This document shows, piece after piece, positions 26,048 to 34,758 of a stretch of DNA of 64,000 nucleotides. Position 1 is the stretch's first letter. Every line of letters starts with the position of its first letter. The notes beneath the pieces are model-generated. The model was not told the origin of the DNA. It made no database searches and saw nothing but the letters and a program-made list of their open reading frames with translations. The DNA comes from Mycobacterium gordonae (GTDB taxonomy: Bacteria > Actinomycetota > Actinomycetes > Mycobacteriales > Mycobacteriaceae): NCBI RefSeq assembly GCF_017086405.1, contig NZ_CP070973.1:1860001-1924000 (forward strand). Direction: 5' to 3'. The position numbers and the translations under genes are program-made.

Positions 26048-27151
26048 TCACTGCAGCGCCCGGGCGCCCCCGGCGGCCCAGGTTTGGGTGATCGCAGGCC
26101 GCGCGAACCCGGCGTCACACGCCGCTCGGCGCACCGCTTCGCCGACCATTTCCGCCCGGCCGATCGGCACCAAGGCGATGACGCAGCCCCCGAATCCGCC
26201 GCCGGTCATCCGGGCGCCCAAAGCGCCCGCATCGACGGCGGCATCGACGATCAGGTCGATGTGCGCGGTGGTGATGTCGAAATCGTCGCGCATCGACGCG
26301 TGCGAGGCGACCATGATCCGGCCGGCTCGGGAGAAGTCCGAATCACCCAGCGCAGCAACAAAGTCAAGCACCCGGCGGTTTTCGGTCAACACATGACGGG
26401 CACGACGGGCAGCGACCGGTTCGGTCACCGCAGCCAAGACCGAAGGCAGGCGATCCTGAACCTCGCGCAGCGACGACACCCGGAGATCGGCCGCCGCTCT
26501 CTCGCACGATGCGCGCCGGGCGGCGTACTCTCCGCCGGCATGACGGTGGCGTGCTCGGGAGTCGATCAGCAGCAGCGCAACGCCGGCAGCGCCCGGGTCG
26601 AAGGGCACAGGCGTGACGATGACGGTGCGAAAGTCGATCAGCAGCGCCGTGGCCGGTTCGCCGAACAGCGATGCCAGCTGGTCAAGTAAACCCGTTGGCG
26701 CGCCGACGTAATCGTTTTCCGCGCGCTGCGCAAGCCGCGCCTGTTCGATGCGGTCGATACGTTCATCGGCGGCCGACGCGATCGCGCCCAGGACCGCACA
26801 CTCCAACGCCGCCGACGAGGACAGACCCGATCCGATCGGCACTTGGCTGGTGATCGACATCGCGCCGCCGGGCACCGGGTGGCCGGCCTCACGCAGCGCC
26901 CACATCACCCCGGCTACGTAGCCGGCCCAGCCCGCTATGTAGCTGTCGGGGTCGCCGGGTGCGGTGCCCAGCGGAATGCGCACGGAGCCGTTCGCGTGAT
27001 CGCTGCGGACGGTAATCGCATCGGTGTGGGCGGGGGTGAAAGAGACCGTGGTGCGCTGCGGTAGCGCGATCGGCAGTGCAAAGCCGAGGTTGTAATCGGT
27101 GTGCTCACCGATCAGGTTGATCCGCCCGGGTGCGGCGAACCGGACCGTCAT
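26048..27151 (-). CDS. galK: galactokinase
   Basis: A 367-aa GHMP kinase that phosphorylates galactose to galactose-1-phosphate in the Leloir pathway. Signature motifs are [20 protein letters not shown] near the N-terminus, the ATP loop [18 protein letters not shown], and the C-terminal [14 protein letters not shown]. The ATG overlaps the galT stop by four bases, which fixes the start and shows translational coupling. It matches the galT-galK order of M. tuberculosis (Rv0618-Rv0620, from memory). Intact. Confidence 0.95.
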   Translation of the reverse strand: MTVRFAAPGRINLIGEHTDYNLGFALPIALPQRTTVSFTPAHTDAITVRSDHANGSVRIPLGTAPGDPDSYIAGWAGYVAGVMWALREAGHPVPGGAMSITSQVPIGSGLSSSAALECAVLGAIASAADERIDRIEQARLAQRAENDYVGAPTGLLDQLASLFGEPATALLIDFRTVIVTPVPFDPGAAGVALLLIDSRARHRHAGGEYAARRASCERAAADLRVSSLREVQDRLPSVLAAVTEPVAARRARHVLTENRRVLDFVAALGDSDFSRAGRIMVASHASMRDDFDITTAHIDLIVDAAVDAGALGARMTGGGFGGCVIALVPIGRAEMVGEAVRRAACDAGFARPAITQTWAAGGARALQ

Positions 27152-28251
27152 CCGAGTTCCCGTAGCCGCCGGGCCACGCTTTCCGGCGTGACGTCGCTGA
27201 TGAACGTCCCCATCGCAGATTCGGAGGCCGCCAGGTACTTGAGCTTGGTGGCGGTACGCCGGATTGACATCAACTCGACGTGGAAGTAGCCGTCGGCCTG
27301 GGCCTCGGTCACCGCGAACTGATGTAGCGCCGAAATATAGGGCAGCGTAACGCAATTAGGGGCGTACATGCGGTCGAATCGCCCCAGTACATCGAGGTAG
27401 AGCTGCGCAAACCCGTCCAGTTCCTGGTCTTCGAGATCGACCAGATTGCGCACGAACCTGTTCGGATAGATGTGCACCTCGACCGGCCAGCGCGCCGCGA
27501 ACGGCACAAAGGCGGTGAAGTGTTCGTTGCGCGCCACCACGCGACTGCCGTCGGCGACCTCGCGCGCCAATAGGTCGGCAAAGAGGTTGCCGCCGTAGCG
27601 CATCCGATGTTCGCGCGCCTGCCCCAGCATCGTGGTGAACCGCGGCGTCAAAAAGGGGTAGCCGTAGATCTGACCATGCGGATGGGTCAGCGTCACCCCA
27701 ATTTCCTCGCCGCGGTTTTCGAAACAGAACACCTGCTCGATGCCCGGTTCGGCCATCAGGTCAGCAGTGCGGTGCCGCCACGCGTCGACGACCAACCGGG
27801 CATGGGCCGGCTCCAAATTCGCGAACGACCCGGAGTGTTCGCTGGAAAAGCAGACCACCTCGCATCGGCCGTGGCCCGGCGCGGACACAAAGCCGCCACC
27901 GGCAGGCACCGGGATCGACGTGCAAGTGCCGGACAGGCTCGGGAAGCGGTTCTCAAAAACGACCACGTCGTAGTCGGGGGCGGGCACCTCGCTGGTCAGT
28001 CCAGTCGGACCTGGACACAGCGGGCACTGGTCGGCAGGCGGCTTGTACGTGCGGTCTTGACGCCGCGCGGCGACGATAACCCACTGACCGGTTGACCGGT
28101 CGAACCGCAACTCCGACTGGTCCGGGTCTTGCTCGGGCAGCGGCCGGCGATCCGGAACCGGCGCTGGACGGTGCCCGGGCAACGCGAAGAACAGCAGGTC
28201 GCGGCCATCGGCCAGCTTTGCCCGCGTTGGCGATTCCACGACATTGAACAC
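27148..28251 (-). CDS. galT: galactose-1-phosphate uridylyltransferase
   Basis: A 367-aa GalT, which moves UMP between UDP-glucose and galactose-1-phosphate. The HIT-type catalytic motif is [11 protein letters not shown] with the nucleophilic His. A zinc-site-like cluster QCPLCPG lies near residue 60, and [18 protein letters not shown] and [20 protein letters not shown] are family blocks. I chose GTG 28251 ([20 protein letters not shown]). The frame is open to 28509, but the extra N-terminal part has no GalT similarity and overlaps a sulfatase-like remnant. In M. tuberculosis the gene is annotated as two pieces; here it is a single frame. Confidence 0.9.
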   Translation of the reverse strand: MFNVVESPTRAKLADGRDLLFFALPGHRPAPVPDRRPLPEQDPDQSELRFDRSTGQWVIVAARRQDRTYKPPADQCPLCPGPTGLTSEVPAPDYDVVVFENRFPSLSGTCTSIPVPAGGGFVSAPGHGRCEVVCFSSEHSGSFANLEPAHARLVVDAWRHRTADLMAEPGIEQVFCFENRGEEIGVTLTHPHGQIYGYPFLTPRFTTMLGQAREHRMRYGGNLFADLLAREVADGSRVVARNEHFTAFVPFAARWPVEVHIYPNRFVRNLVDLEDQELDGFAQLYLDVLGRFDRMYAPNCVTLPYISALHQFAVTEAQADGYFHVELMSIRRTATKLKYLAASESAMGTFISDVTPESVARRLRELG

Positions 28252-28254
28252 TAG

Positions 28255-28404
28255 CTCGGCTGCTGCAAACGCAGTTCGGGTAGCCAGCCGGACGCGCGCA
28301 GTACAGCGCGACCTCCCCGACCTTGGCGAGTCGGTCCCCGTCGTAAGCGAACTCCACGCGCACCCGGTGCTTCCCGGCGGTACTGGGGGAGGGCAGACGA
28401 AGGC
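28255..28404 (-). pseudogene. possible sulfatase C-terminal remnant upstream of galT
   Basis: Just upstream of galT, the minus strand reads AGKHRVRVEFAYDGDRLAKV then GEVALY, which strongly resembles the C-terminal strand pair of type I sulfatases (AGKH.VR.EFAYDGGGLAKGG..TLY). After a change of frame near 28290 it continues as RLATRTAFAAAE, resembling their next strand. No start, catalytic Cys/Ser motif or stop of such a gene is nearby. I read it as a leftover of a deleted sulfatase gene. The match is short and from memory of the family pattern. Confidence 0.4.
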
Positions 28405-28541
28405 CGCTCGCCCTGCGACGAAGGTTGTGTGATGGCGGGCAAGAACCAAAGATATTCGCACACAGCAGATTTCATCTAAGCCGAGCCGACCTCGGGCGGC
28501 TGAACGCATCCGGGCGCCCGCCGTATGAGATTCTGGGCCGC

Positions 28542-29375
28542 ATGGCGAAGCTGCGGGGGCGACGGGTGGCCATCACCGGCGGGGCGCAGGGCATCGGCCG
28601 GGCGATCGGTGCGGCGCTGATCGCCGGCGGCGCCACCGTGGCCCTCGGCGACATCCAGGAAGCCGCCGTCAGGCAGACCGCCATCGACATCGGGGCAACG
28701 GGTTATCCCCTCGACGTGACCGACCCAACGAGCTTCGAGGCCTTCCTGGACCGGGCCACCGCCGATCTGGGCGGGCTCGACGTCCTGGTCAACAACGCGG
28801 GCATCATGCCGATCGGGCCATTCCTGCAGGAGAGCCCCGGCGTCACCCGGCGCACGATCGAGATCGACGTGCTGGGGGTGCTCACCGGCACCCGGTTGGC
28901 CGGCTCCCGTTTCGCCGAGCGCGGATCGGGCCACATCGTCAACATCGCCTCGGTGATGGGCACCCTGGCCTCGCCGAACGCGGCCACCTACTGCGCATCC
29001 AAATACGCCGTCGTCGGCTTCAGTGAGGCGCTGCGTCAGGAGTGGCGGGGTAGCGGCGTCAAGATCTCGGCGATCTGCCCTGGCTTCGTTCGCACCGAGT
29101 TGATCGCCGGAATGTCGGCGCCGGGGCCGCTGGAGCGGTTCCTGGTGGTCAACCCCGAGGACGTCGCCGGCGCCGTGGCCGCCGAACTGGCCAAGGGTGC
29201 CTCGCGCACGGTCTTCGTCCCCAAGTTGGTGGGGCTGGTTTCGCGCGGCACCGTCACCCTGCCGGCAAGCATCGTCGACGCGGCGTTCCGGTTGTCGGGG
29301 GGTAACAAGGTCACCGCGGAACTGGACCGCGAGCAGCGGGCCGCCTATCAGGCGCGCCTCGAGAATCAGGAGTAA
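28542..29375 (+). CDS. short-chain dehydrogenase/reductase
   Basis: A 277-aa classical SDR. The cofactor motif is TGGAQGIGRAI, the following acidic GDIQ suggests NAD(H) preference, and VNNAGIMPIG and the catalytic IASVMG...YCASK triad (Ser, Tyr, Lys) are complete. The C-terminal extension of about 30 residues (SIVDAAFRLSGGNKVTAELD) is like mycobacterial SDRs of the SadH type. ATG at 28542 starts the family N-terminus. It is followed two bases later by an acetoacetate-decarboxylase-like gene, so the products probably work in one pathway on a keto or hydroxy acyl compound. Confidence 0.88.
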   Translation: MAKLRGRRVAITGGAQGIGRAIGAALIAGGATVALGDIQEAAVRQTAIDIGATGYPLDVTDPTSFEAFLDRATADLGGLDVLVNNAGIMPIGPFLQESPGVTRRTIEIDVLGVLTGTRLAGSRFAERGSGHIVNIASVMGTLASPNAATYCASKYAVVGFSEALRQEWRGSGVKISAICPGFVRTELIAGMSAPGPLERFLVVNPEDVAGAVAAELAKGASRTVFVPKLVGLVSRGTVTLPASIVDAAFRLSGGNKVTAELDREQRAAYQARLENQE

Positions 29376-29377
29376 TC

Positions 29378-30088
29378 ATGGGGGACAACGACACTCGCAT
29401 CGAGTTGACCGGACTGCGCGGTGTGCCGGAAAGCGCGCTGAGCCAGGCGCTGGTCGCGGCGCTGCCGAGCAACCAAGCACCCGCGCCGTGGGAGTGCCGC
29501 TGCTCGGCGTTGCTGTGGTTGGGTCGCGGCGGTCGCGCCGCCGCCTCGGTGCTGCCTCCGGCGCTGGCGGGCAGCCCGGCGCTGGTCACCCTTGGCGCGT
29601 TCGTCCGCTACTCCGACACCCCGGTCGGCGCCTACGACGAGGTGCTCGGCATCGTCGGTTCGCGGACCGGTCTGCGGCCGTGGGGCAACGTGGCCTTCAT
29701 GTCGGTGGATTCGCAGACCAGTCTGGTCGGCGGCCGCACCAACTGGGCGATGCCCAAGACGCTGGCCCGTTTCGACGGGGAATTGGCCGACGGCAACCTC
29801 ATCACCGGCAGCAGCACCGCCGAGCCGTCCTGGACGGTCAGCGCGAAGCCCCGGATCAAAGGACCTGCCCTGCCGTTGAAGGTCAAGGGCAGTGCGCGCC
29901 AGCAGTTCCCCGACGGTGGGGTGGGTGATTCGCTGCTGACGTTCGCCGGCCGGATCCGGCCGGCCCTGGTAACGGTCGGAGTGTCGTCATCGGGTTCGCT
30001 GCCGACGTGGCTGCGGCCCGGACTGCATCTGGGTGCGTTCGTCGAAGAGGCGACTTTCACCCTGGGCGAACCGACGTTCCGGCGCTAG
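29378..30088 (+). CDS. acetoacetate decarboxylase-like protein
   Basis: A 236-aa protein with the acetoacetate-decarboxylase-like beta-barrel pattern. YSDTPVGAYDEVLGIVGSR and GGRTNWAMPKTLARFDGEL correspond to the conserved blocks around the active-site Glu and Lys of the family. True decarboxylases form a Schiff base with a lysine; here the best candidate is the Lys in WAMPKTLARF, but the classic EExxK arrangement is not obvious, so the activity is uncertain. CAGGAG precedes the ATG. It lies between an SDR and an unknown gene, eight bases from the latter. Confidence 0.65.
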   Translation: MGDNDTRIELTGLRGVPESALSQALVAALPSNQAPAPWECRCSALLWLGRGGRAAASVLPPALAGSPALVTLGAFVRYSDTPVGAYDEVLGIVGSRTGLRPWGNVAFMSVDSQTSLVGGRTNWAMPKTLARFDGELADGNLITGSSTAEPSWTVSAKPRIKGPALPLKVKGSARQQFPDGGVGDSLLTFAGRIRPALVTVGVSSSGSLPTWLRPGLHLGAFVEEATFTLGEPTFRR

Positions 30089-30096
30089 GTGGATCC

Positions 30097-30822
30097 ATGG
30101 CCGACAGCTTGACCCGCATCCTCGATGCCCACGGTGGGCTGGACTACTGGCGCTCCCTGGCGGCTGTCGAACTCAAGATTTCGGCGTCCGGCTTCCTCTT
30201 CAAGGCTAAACATGTTCCCCGCCAACGCCACGTCCAACTGACCATCAGCACCCGCAGGCCGGAGGTCGTGCTGCACGACTACCCCGAGACAGGCAAGCGG
30301 GCGGTTCTGCACGGCTCGGACCGCATCGAGATCTGCGATCCGGGCGGCGCCATCATCGAGTCCCGTTCGCGCCCACGAGACTCATTCGGACTTGGCCGGC
30401 GCACAATTTATTGGGACGCAATGGATTTCGCGTACTTCTCGGGATACGCCATGTGGAATTACATCAATCTGCCGTTCCTGATCACCGAACCGGGTTTTAT
30501 CGTGGAGGAGTCACCGGCCGCGGACGGCACGACCCGGCTGACGGTTGGCTTCCCGCCCGGATTGCCCACTCACTGCCCGACCCAGGTGTTGTACTTCGAC
30601 GCCGCGGGGAGGCTGAACCGGCATGACTACACCGCGCAGGTCGTCGGCTCCTGGGCCAGCGCGGTCCACCTCTGCGCGAACTATCAGCAGTTCGGCCGGT
30701 TGTGGCTGCCTACTCGCCGACGGGTATATCCGAAGGGCCCGCTCAACCGCCCGCTGCCGGCACCCACGTTGGTCGCGATCGACATCCACGATGCCCGGCC
30801 GCAGCTGCACGGGGGCACCTGA
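30097..30822 (+). CDS. conserved protein of unknown function
   Basis: A 241-aa protein not assigned to a family I recognise. It begins ADSLTRILDAHGGLDYWRSL, a pattern found in proteins with a beta-rich, lipoprotein-carrier-like fold. The body alternates strands (VELKISASGFLFKAKH, RHVQLTISTRRPEVVLHDYP) and ends with LPTRRRVYPKGPLNRPLPAP. No signal peptide or membrane segment is seen. AGGTGGA lies upstream of the ATG and the gap to the ADC-like gene is eight bases, so it forms a three-gene unit with the SDR and ADC-like genes. Confidence 0.7.
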   Translation: MADSLTRILDAHGGLDYWRSLAAVELKISASGFLFKAKHVPRQRHVQLTISTRRPEVVLHDYPETGKRAVLHGSDRIEICDPGGAIIESRSRPRDSFGLGRRTIYWDAMDFAYFSGYAMWNYINLPFLITEPGFIVEESPAADGTTRLTVGFPPGLPTHCPTQVLYFDAAGRLNRHDYTAQVVGSWASAVHLCANYQQFGRLWLPTRRRVYPKGPLNRPLPAPTLVAIDIHDARPQLHGGT

Positions 30823-30851
30823 GTCGAGTCGGCTGCCGAGTGGGGTGGGTG

Positions 30852-32348
30852 CTATTCCAGCTCGCCGTATTCGTCGAACCAGTGCGCGAGCTTGCCGCGC
30901 CGGCTGACGGCCCGGAGTCTGGCCTCCGCCGCGGCGCGGGTCTTGCTGGTGGTGATGATCAGTAGCTCGTCGCCGCTCTCGATGCGGGTGTCGGGCTCGG
31001 GGACGAAGGTGTGGCCGTCCCGGATGATCAGCGTGATGACGGCCGGGTCGGGCAGGCGCAGTTCCAAGATCGTGACGTTGTGCAGCCGCGACGGCCGCTG
31101 CACCGTCATGGTCAGCAACTCGGCGTCGAGCATGTCCAGCGGAGCGGCCTCCACCTGAATCTCGCGCGTCGCCTCGCGGGAGATCAGCCCCAGCATCCGG
31201 GCGATCGGCCGCAGACTGGGGCCCTGGATCAAGGTGAAAACCACGACCAGCACGAACACGATGTTGAGCAGCCGAGAACTGTCCGGGACGCCTGCGACGA
31301 TCGGGAAGGTCGCCAGCACGATGGGAACCGCGCCGCGCAGGCCCGCCCACGACAGGAACGCCTGGTCGCGCCAGGGCACCCGAAACCAGATCAGCGTTCC
31401 CACCACCGACAGCGGCCGCGCGACCAACAGCAGGACCAGCCCGATGATGATTGCCGGGATCACGTCGACCGCCAGCTCGCTCGGGTCGACCAGCAGCCCC
31501 AGCAACACGAACAGGCCGATCTGTGCCAACCAGCCCACCCCTTCGGCGAAGGAGCGGGTCGCCGAACGGTGCGGCAGCCCCGAGTTCGCCAGCACCACCG
31601 CGGCCAGGTACGCGGCAATGAATCCGCTGGTGTGGGCGTCCCCGGCGGCGGCGAACGCGACCAGGCCGAGCCCGAACGTCGCAATCGGATACAGCCCGGA
31701 CGCCGGCAGCGCGATGCGCCGCAGCCCGAACGCCCCGAGATAACCGATCACCAGTCCGATCGCGGAACCGCCGACCAGTTCATAGACCAGGTCGGTGATG
31801 GCGCCCTGCGGTTTGAACACGAACGGCACCACGCTGAACATCAGCACCAGGATCACGCCGGGCGCGTCGTTGAAGCCGGATTCGGCCTCCAGTAATCCCG
31901 CAAGTCGGCGCGGCAGCGGCAGGACTCGCAACACCGAGAACACCGCCGCGGCGTCGGTGGAGGCGATGATGGCCCCGAGCAGTAGGGCCAGTTGCCAGTC
32001 CGAGCCCAGCAACAGATGTGCTCCCACCGCGGTGATCACCGTGCTGATGACCACGCCGACGGTCCCCAGCGTGACCGCGGGCGCCAGTACCTTGCGAATG
32101 TCGCTGAACCGCGTGGTCAGGCCGCCTTCGACGAGGATGACAGCCAGTGCCGCGGTGCCGACATTGCGGGCCAGGATCACGTCATCGAACTGCAGACCCA
32201 ACCCGTCCTCGCCGATCGCGACACCGACCAGCAAAAACAACAGCAGACTGGGGAAACCGACGACCGTGGCCACGCGGGTGCCCACGATGCTCGCCAGCAG
32301 CACGAGGCCGCCGATCGACACGGTCAGGTACAGCTGTTCCAGGGTCAT
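30852..32348 (-). CDS. NhaP2/CvrA-type K+(Na+)/H+ antiporter with RCK C-terminal domain
   Basis: A 498-aa CPA1-type antiporter with about twelve helices. It starts MTLEQLYLTVSIGGLVLLAS. The ion-binding region contains AIIASTDAAAVFSVLRVLP, and LLEAESGFNDAPGVILVLM has the paired acidic residues of this group. The last ~130 residues form a TrkA-C/RCK regulatory domain (ITLIIRDGHTFVPEPDTRIE, GDELLIITTS). It exports cations, probably K+, in exchange for protons. The open frame continues far upstream only because stop codons are rare there; Met 32348 is the natural start. It is divergent from an RCK-type gene. Confidence 0.9.
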   Translation of the reverse strand: MTLEQLYLTVSIGGLVLLASIVGTRVATVVGFPSLLLFLLVGVAIGEDGLGLQFDDVILARNVGTAALAVILVEGGLTTRFSDIRKVLAPAVTLGTVGVVISTVITAVGAHLLLGSDWQLALLLGAIIASTDAAAVFSVLRVLPLPRRLAGLLEAESGFNDAPGVILVLMFSVVPFVFKPQGAITDLVYELVGGSAIGLVIGYLGAFGLRRIALPASGLYPIATFGLGLVAFAAAGDAHTSGFIAAYLAAVVLANSGLPHRSATRSFAEGVGWLAQIGLFVLLGLLVDPSELAVDVIPAIIIGLVLLLVARPLSVVGTLIWFRVPWRDQAFLSWAGLRGAVPIVLATFPIVAGVPDSSRLLNIVFVLVVVFTLIQGPSLRPIARMLGLISREATREIQVEAAPLDMLDAELLTMTVQRPSRLHNVTILELRLPDPAVITLIIRDGHTFVPEPDTRIESGDELLIITTSKTRAAAEARLRAVSRRGKLAHWFDEYGELE

Positions 32349-32438
32349 TTGGTTTGTCAGTAAATCAGTCCGCACCCGACGGCCGCGCGTTGCACAGCGG
32401 GAAGTGCCGGGTGTCATGGCATACGCAAAGATGGTCAG

Positions 32439-33146
32439 GTGGCCAAGCGGAAATTGAGGATCGGGATTGCCGGCGCCGGCAATGTCGGCCGCTCGGTCGC
32501 GCAGGAATTGCTCGACGCCGGACACAAGGTCCTGCTGATCGAACGGCAACGACGCAACTTCGAGCCGCACAAGGTGCCGGACGCGGATTGGTTGAACGCC
32601 GACGCCTGCGAGATGTCGGCGTTGCAGGAAGCCGGGGCCCAGACGTGCGACGTCGTGATCGCCGCGACCGGAGACGACAAGGCCAATCTGGTGGTGGGGC
32701 TGCTGGCCAAGTCCGAGTTCGGCGTGCCCAGGGTGGTGGCCCGGATCAACGACGTCCGCAACGAGTGGCTGTTCGGCCAGGCGTGGGGGATCGACGTGTC
32801 GGTCTCGACGCCGGGTGCGATGGTAGCCGGCATCGAGGGCGCCATCGACGTAGGTCACCTGGTACGGCTGATGGGACTTCGCGAAGGTCGCATGGCATTG
32901 ACGAAACTCACTCTGCCTGAAGACAATCCGTTGGTCGGACAGTCTGTCGGTGCGCTCGGATTGCCGGCGAACACCGCGCTGGTCAGCGTGGTCCGCGGCG
33001 ACACCGTCTTGGTCCCGCAAGCCGACGATGTGCTGGAAGCGCGCGACGAAGTGCTCTTCGTCGCCGACAATGCCCGGGAGGGTGCTCTCAGAGCAGCCAT
33101 CAACAGGCTCCGGATATCGGGGACGGTGCCGCGCTCGCGGGCGTGA
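32439..33146 (+). CDS. TrkA-like RCK (K+ channel/transporter gating) protein
   Basis: A 235-aa cytosolic RCK protein. The N-terminal Rossmann domain has IAGAGNVGRSVAQELLDAGH with the acidic residue LLIER at the end of strand two, then DACEMSALQEAGAQ and VVIAATGDDKANLVVGLLAK. The C-terminal TrkA-C domain has LPEDNPLVGQSV and EARDEVLFVADNA. It resembles the mycobacterial CeoC/TrkA proteins (Rv2692, from memory). Such proteins gate K+ uptake systems in response to nucleotides. Start is GTG 32439. The paired divergent antiporter suggests joint K+ homeostasis; no Trk channel gene is adjacent. Confidence 0.88.
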   Translation: MAKRKLRIGIAGAGNVGRSVAQELLDAGHKVLLIERQRRNFEPHKVPDADWLNADACEMSALQEAGAQTCDVVIAATGDDKANLVVGLLAKSEFGVPRVVARINDVRNEWLFGQAWGIDVSVSTPGAMVAGIEGAIDVGHLVRLMGLREGRMALTKLTLPEDNPLVGQSVGALGLPANTALVSVVRGDTVLVPQADDVLEARDEVLFVADNAREGALRAAINRLRISGTVPRSRA

Positions 33147-33148
33147 AG

Positions 33149-34234
33149 TCAGGACCAGAGCGGCGCCAGCGCGTCGGCGATGGCAGCAGGGTCCTGATCG
33201 TCGGTGTTGCAGCTGACGGCCAGGGACTTGTGGCGGTCCTTGCTGATGTGAAACGCGGTGACGAATCCAGCCCAGCGACCATCGTGATCGAGCATGCCGT
33301 TGGCGCGCAGGTAAATCCCGGCCCCGTAGCGGTCGCCACTGCCGGACTCGATCGGCATCGCCCCGGCCAACTGCTCCTCGAGCAGTTTCGAGCCGCCCAC
33401 CTTGCCGGTTCGGTAGTTGTCCGCCCACCGCACCAGCTGGGATGGACTGGTCATGACGCCGCCGTCGCCGATCTGTTCCCAGGGTGAGTCGGGCACCGCT
33501 TCGCCGTGTTCGTAGGGCGTCGCCCGATCGCGGGCGTTGCCGGCCAGATCCAATGACATGGCCAGATCCAGCGGTTGGAAGATGTTCGCACTGAGGAACT
33601 GTGGCAGCGGCTGTCCGGATACTCGCTGGACGACCTCGCCGAGCAGCATGTAATTGGAGTTGGAGTAATCGAAGCGGGAGCCGGGCTCGAACTCCAATGC
33701 CGGCACGGTCGTCAGCACCTGCACGGCCTGCGCTTGGGTGGTGCGGTCGCTCAGCCCGTAGCCCTGCGCGTGGAGCAAATCGACGTAGTCGGGTATCCCG
33801 CTGGCCTGGTGCATCAGTTGCGCGATGCTGACGGTTGAAGCCCACGGCGGCAACTCGTGCACGTGAGCAGACAGCGGGTCGTCGAGCGACAGCTTGCCCG
33901 CGTCGGCCAGCAGCAGGGTCGCAGTGGCGGTGAATTGCTTAGAAACTGAGGCGATGTCGAACCTGGTGTCCGGAGTGATCTTGCTGCCGTTGGTCAAATT
34001 GGCCATGCCCCGAACGCCGGTCCACACCACGTTGCCGTCGATACCCACCGCTGCCGAGCAGCCCGGCTGGTCGGCCTTGATGCGGCTGTCGAGCACCTCC
34101 TGACTGCGCGCGTCGACAGCCGATCGGGGCGTCGTGGACTCCGGACCCGTCGCGGGTCCTGCGGCGCCCCGACTGTCGTCCGCGTCGTCGCAGGCGCTGA
34201 GCAACAGCGCAAGCACGACGACGATTCGACTCAT
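33149..34234 (-). CDS. serine beta-lactamase-like hydrolase, lipoprotein
   Basis: A 361-aa class C beta-lactamase/DD-peptidase-like serine hydrolase. A short signal peptide ends in LLLSACDD, a lipobox. The active-site SxxK is S96-V-S-K99 in FDIASVSKQFTATATLLLAD, and the second motif is YSNSNYMLLGEVV (YxN). RYGAGIYL and LDHDGRWAGF surround the third motif, where H/KxG is replaced by HDGR. Members act as esterases, peptidases or have unknown substrates; resistance should not be assumed. Start is ATG 34234. It converges on the RCK gene with a two-base gap. Confidence 0.85.
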   Translation of the reverse strand: MSRIVVVLALLLSACDDADDSRGAAGPATGPESTTPRSAVDARSQEVLDSRIKADQPGCSAAVGIDGNVVWTGVRGMANLTNGSKITPDTRFDIASVSKQFTATATLLLADAGKLSLDDPLSAHVHELPPWASTVSIAQLMHQASGIPDYVDLLHAQGYGLSDRTTQAQAVQVLTTVPALEFEPGSRFDYSNSNYMLLGEVVQRVSGQPLPQFLSANIFQPLDLAMSLDLAGNARDRATPYEHGEAVPDSPWEQIGDGGVMTSPSQLVRWADNYRTGKVGGSKLLEEQLAGAMPIESGSGDRYGAGIYLRANGMLDHDGRWAGFVTAFHISKDRHKSLAVSCNTDDQDPAAIADALAPLWS

Positions 34235-34367
34235 ATATTCTGTAGCACAACGAATTTCGTGCTTCACCGGCGGAGATTAACACTTCCGGCTCGGTTTCGT
34301 GGCAGAACGGGCGCCAAAGTGCGGGGCGGTCTTGACTACCCCGGCAATCGGTCATACGTTGCCGCAC

Positions 34368-34745
34368 ATGTCGGTTGCGCTGCTTCGTGAAATGTTCGAG
34401 CGGATGGTGGTCGCCAAGAACGGCGACCTGATCGAGCACTACTATCATCCGCAATTCGTGATGTCCTCTGATGGGTTGACGCAGGGTTTCGCCGAATTCC
34501 GCGACAGTCACCGCAAGCTGTATGCCACGTCCATCGCATACTCGGTCGAGTACGACGAGCAGGCCTGGGTCGAAGCTGCGGACCGGATCGCCGGCCGGGT
34601 GTGGATCACCACGTCACGGCCCGGCGAGGCTCCGACCCGAATCGAGGTGGTGCTGATCGCCACCTACCGCGACGGGCGGATTCACCGGATCTGGGAGACC
34701 ACCTGGCCCAGTTGGCGCAAGGTCGATGCGCTGGAAAGCTATTGA
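34368..34745 (+). CDS. SnoaL/NTF2-like protein
   Basis: A 125-aa NTF2-like protein: [20 protein letters not shown], then [26 protein letters not shown] and strand-rich [20 protein letters not shown] ending in a WPSWRKVD tail. The family ranges from polyketide cyclases to proteins of no known activity. The first Met with family similarity is 34368, with weak ribosome binding sequence upstream; the frame opens at 34299. It is divergent from the lipoprotein hydrolase gene and convergent with the exported amine oxidase. Confidence 0.7.
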   Translation: MSVALLREMFERMVVAKNGDLIEHYYHPQFVMSSDGLTQGFAEFRDSHRKLYATSIAYSVEYDEQAWVEAADRIAGRVWITTSRPGEAPTRIEVVLIATYRDGRIHRIWETTWPSWRKVDALESY

Positions 34746-34758
34746 GCAGCAACCGCCT

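Noticed and set aside
32349..33845. Minus-strand open frame that extends the antiporter N-terminally to about 997 residues
   Set aside because: It runs antisense to the RCK gene and to part of the lipoprotein hydrolase, has Arg/Pro-rich composition of a shadow frame, and antiporter homology starts at Met 32348.
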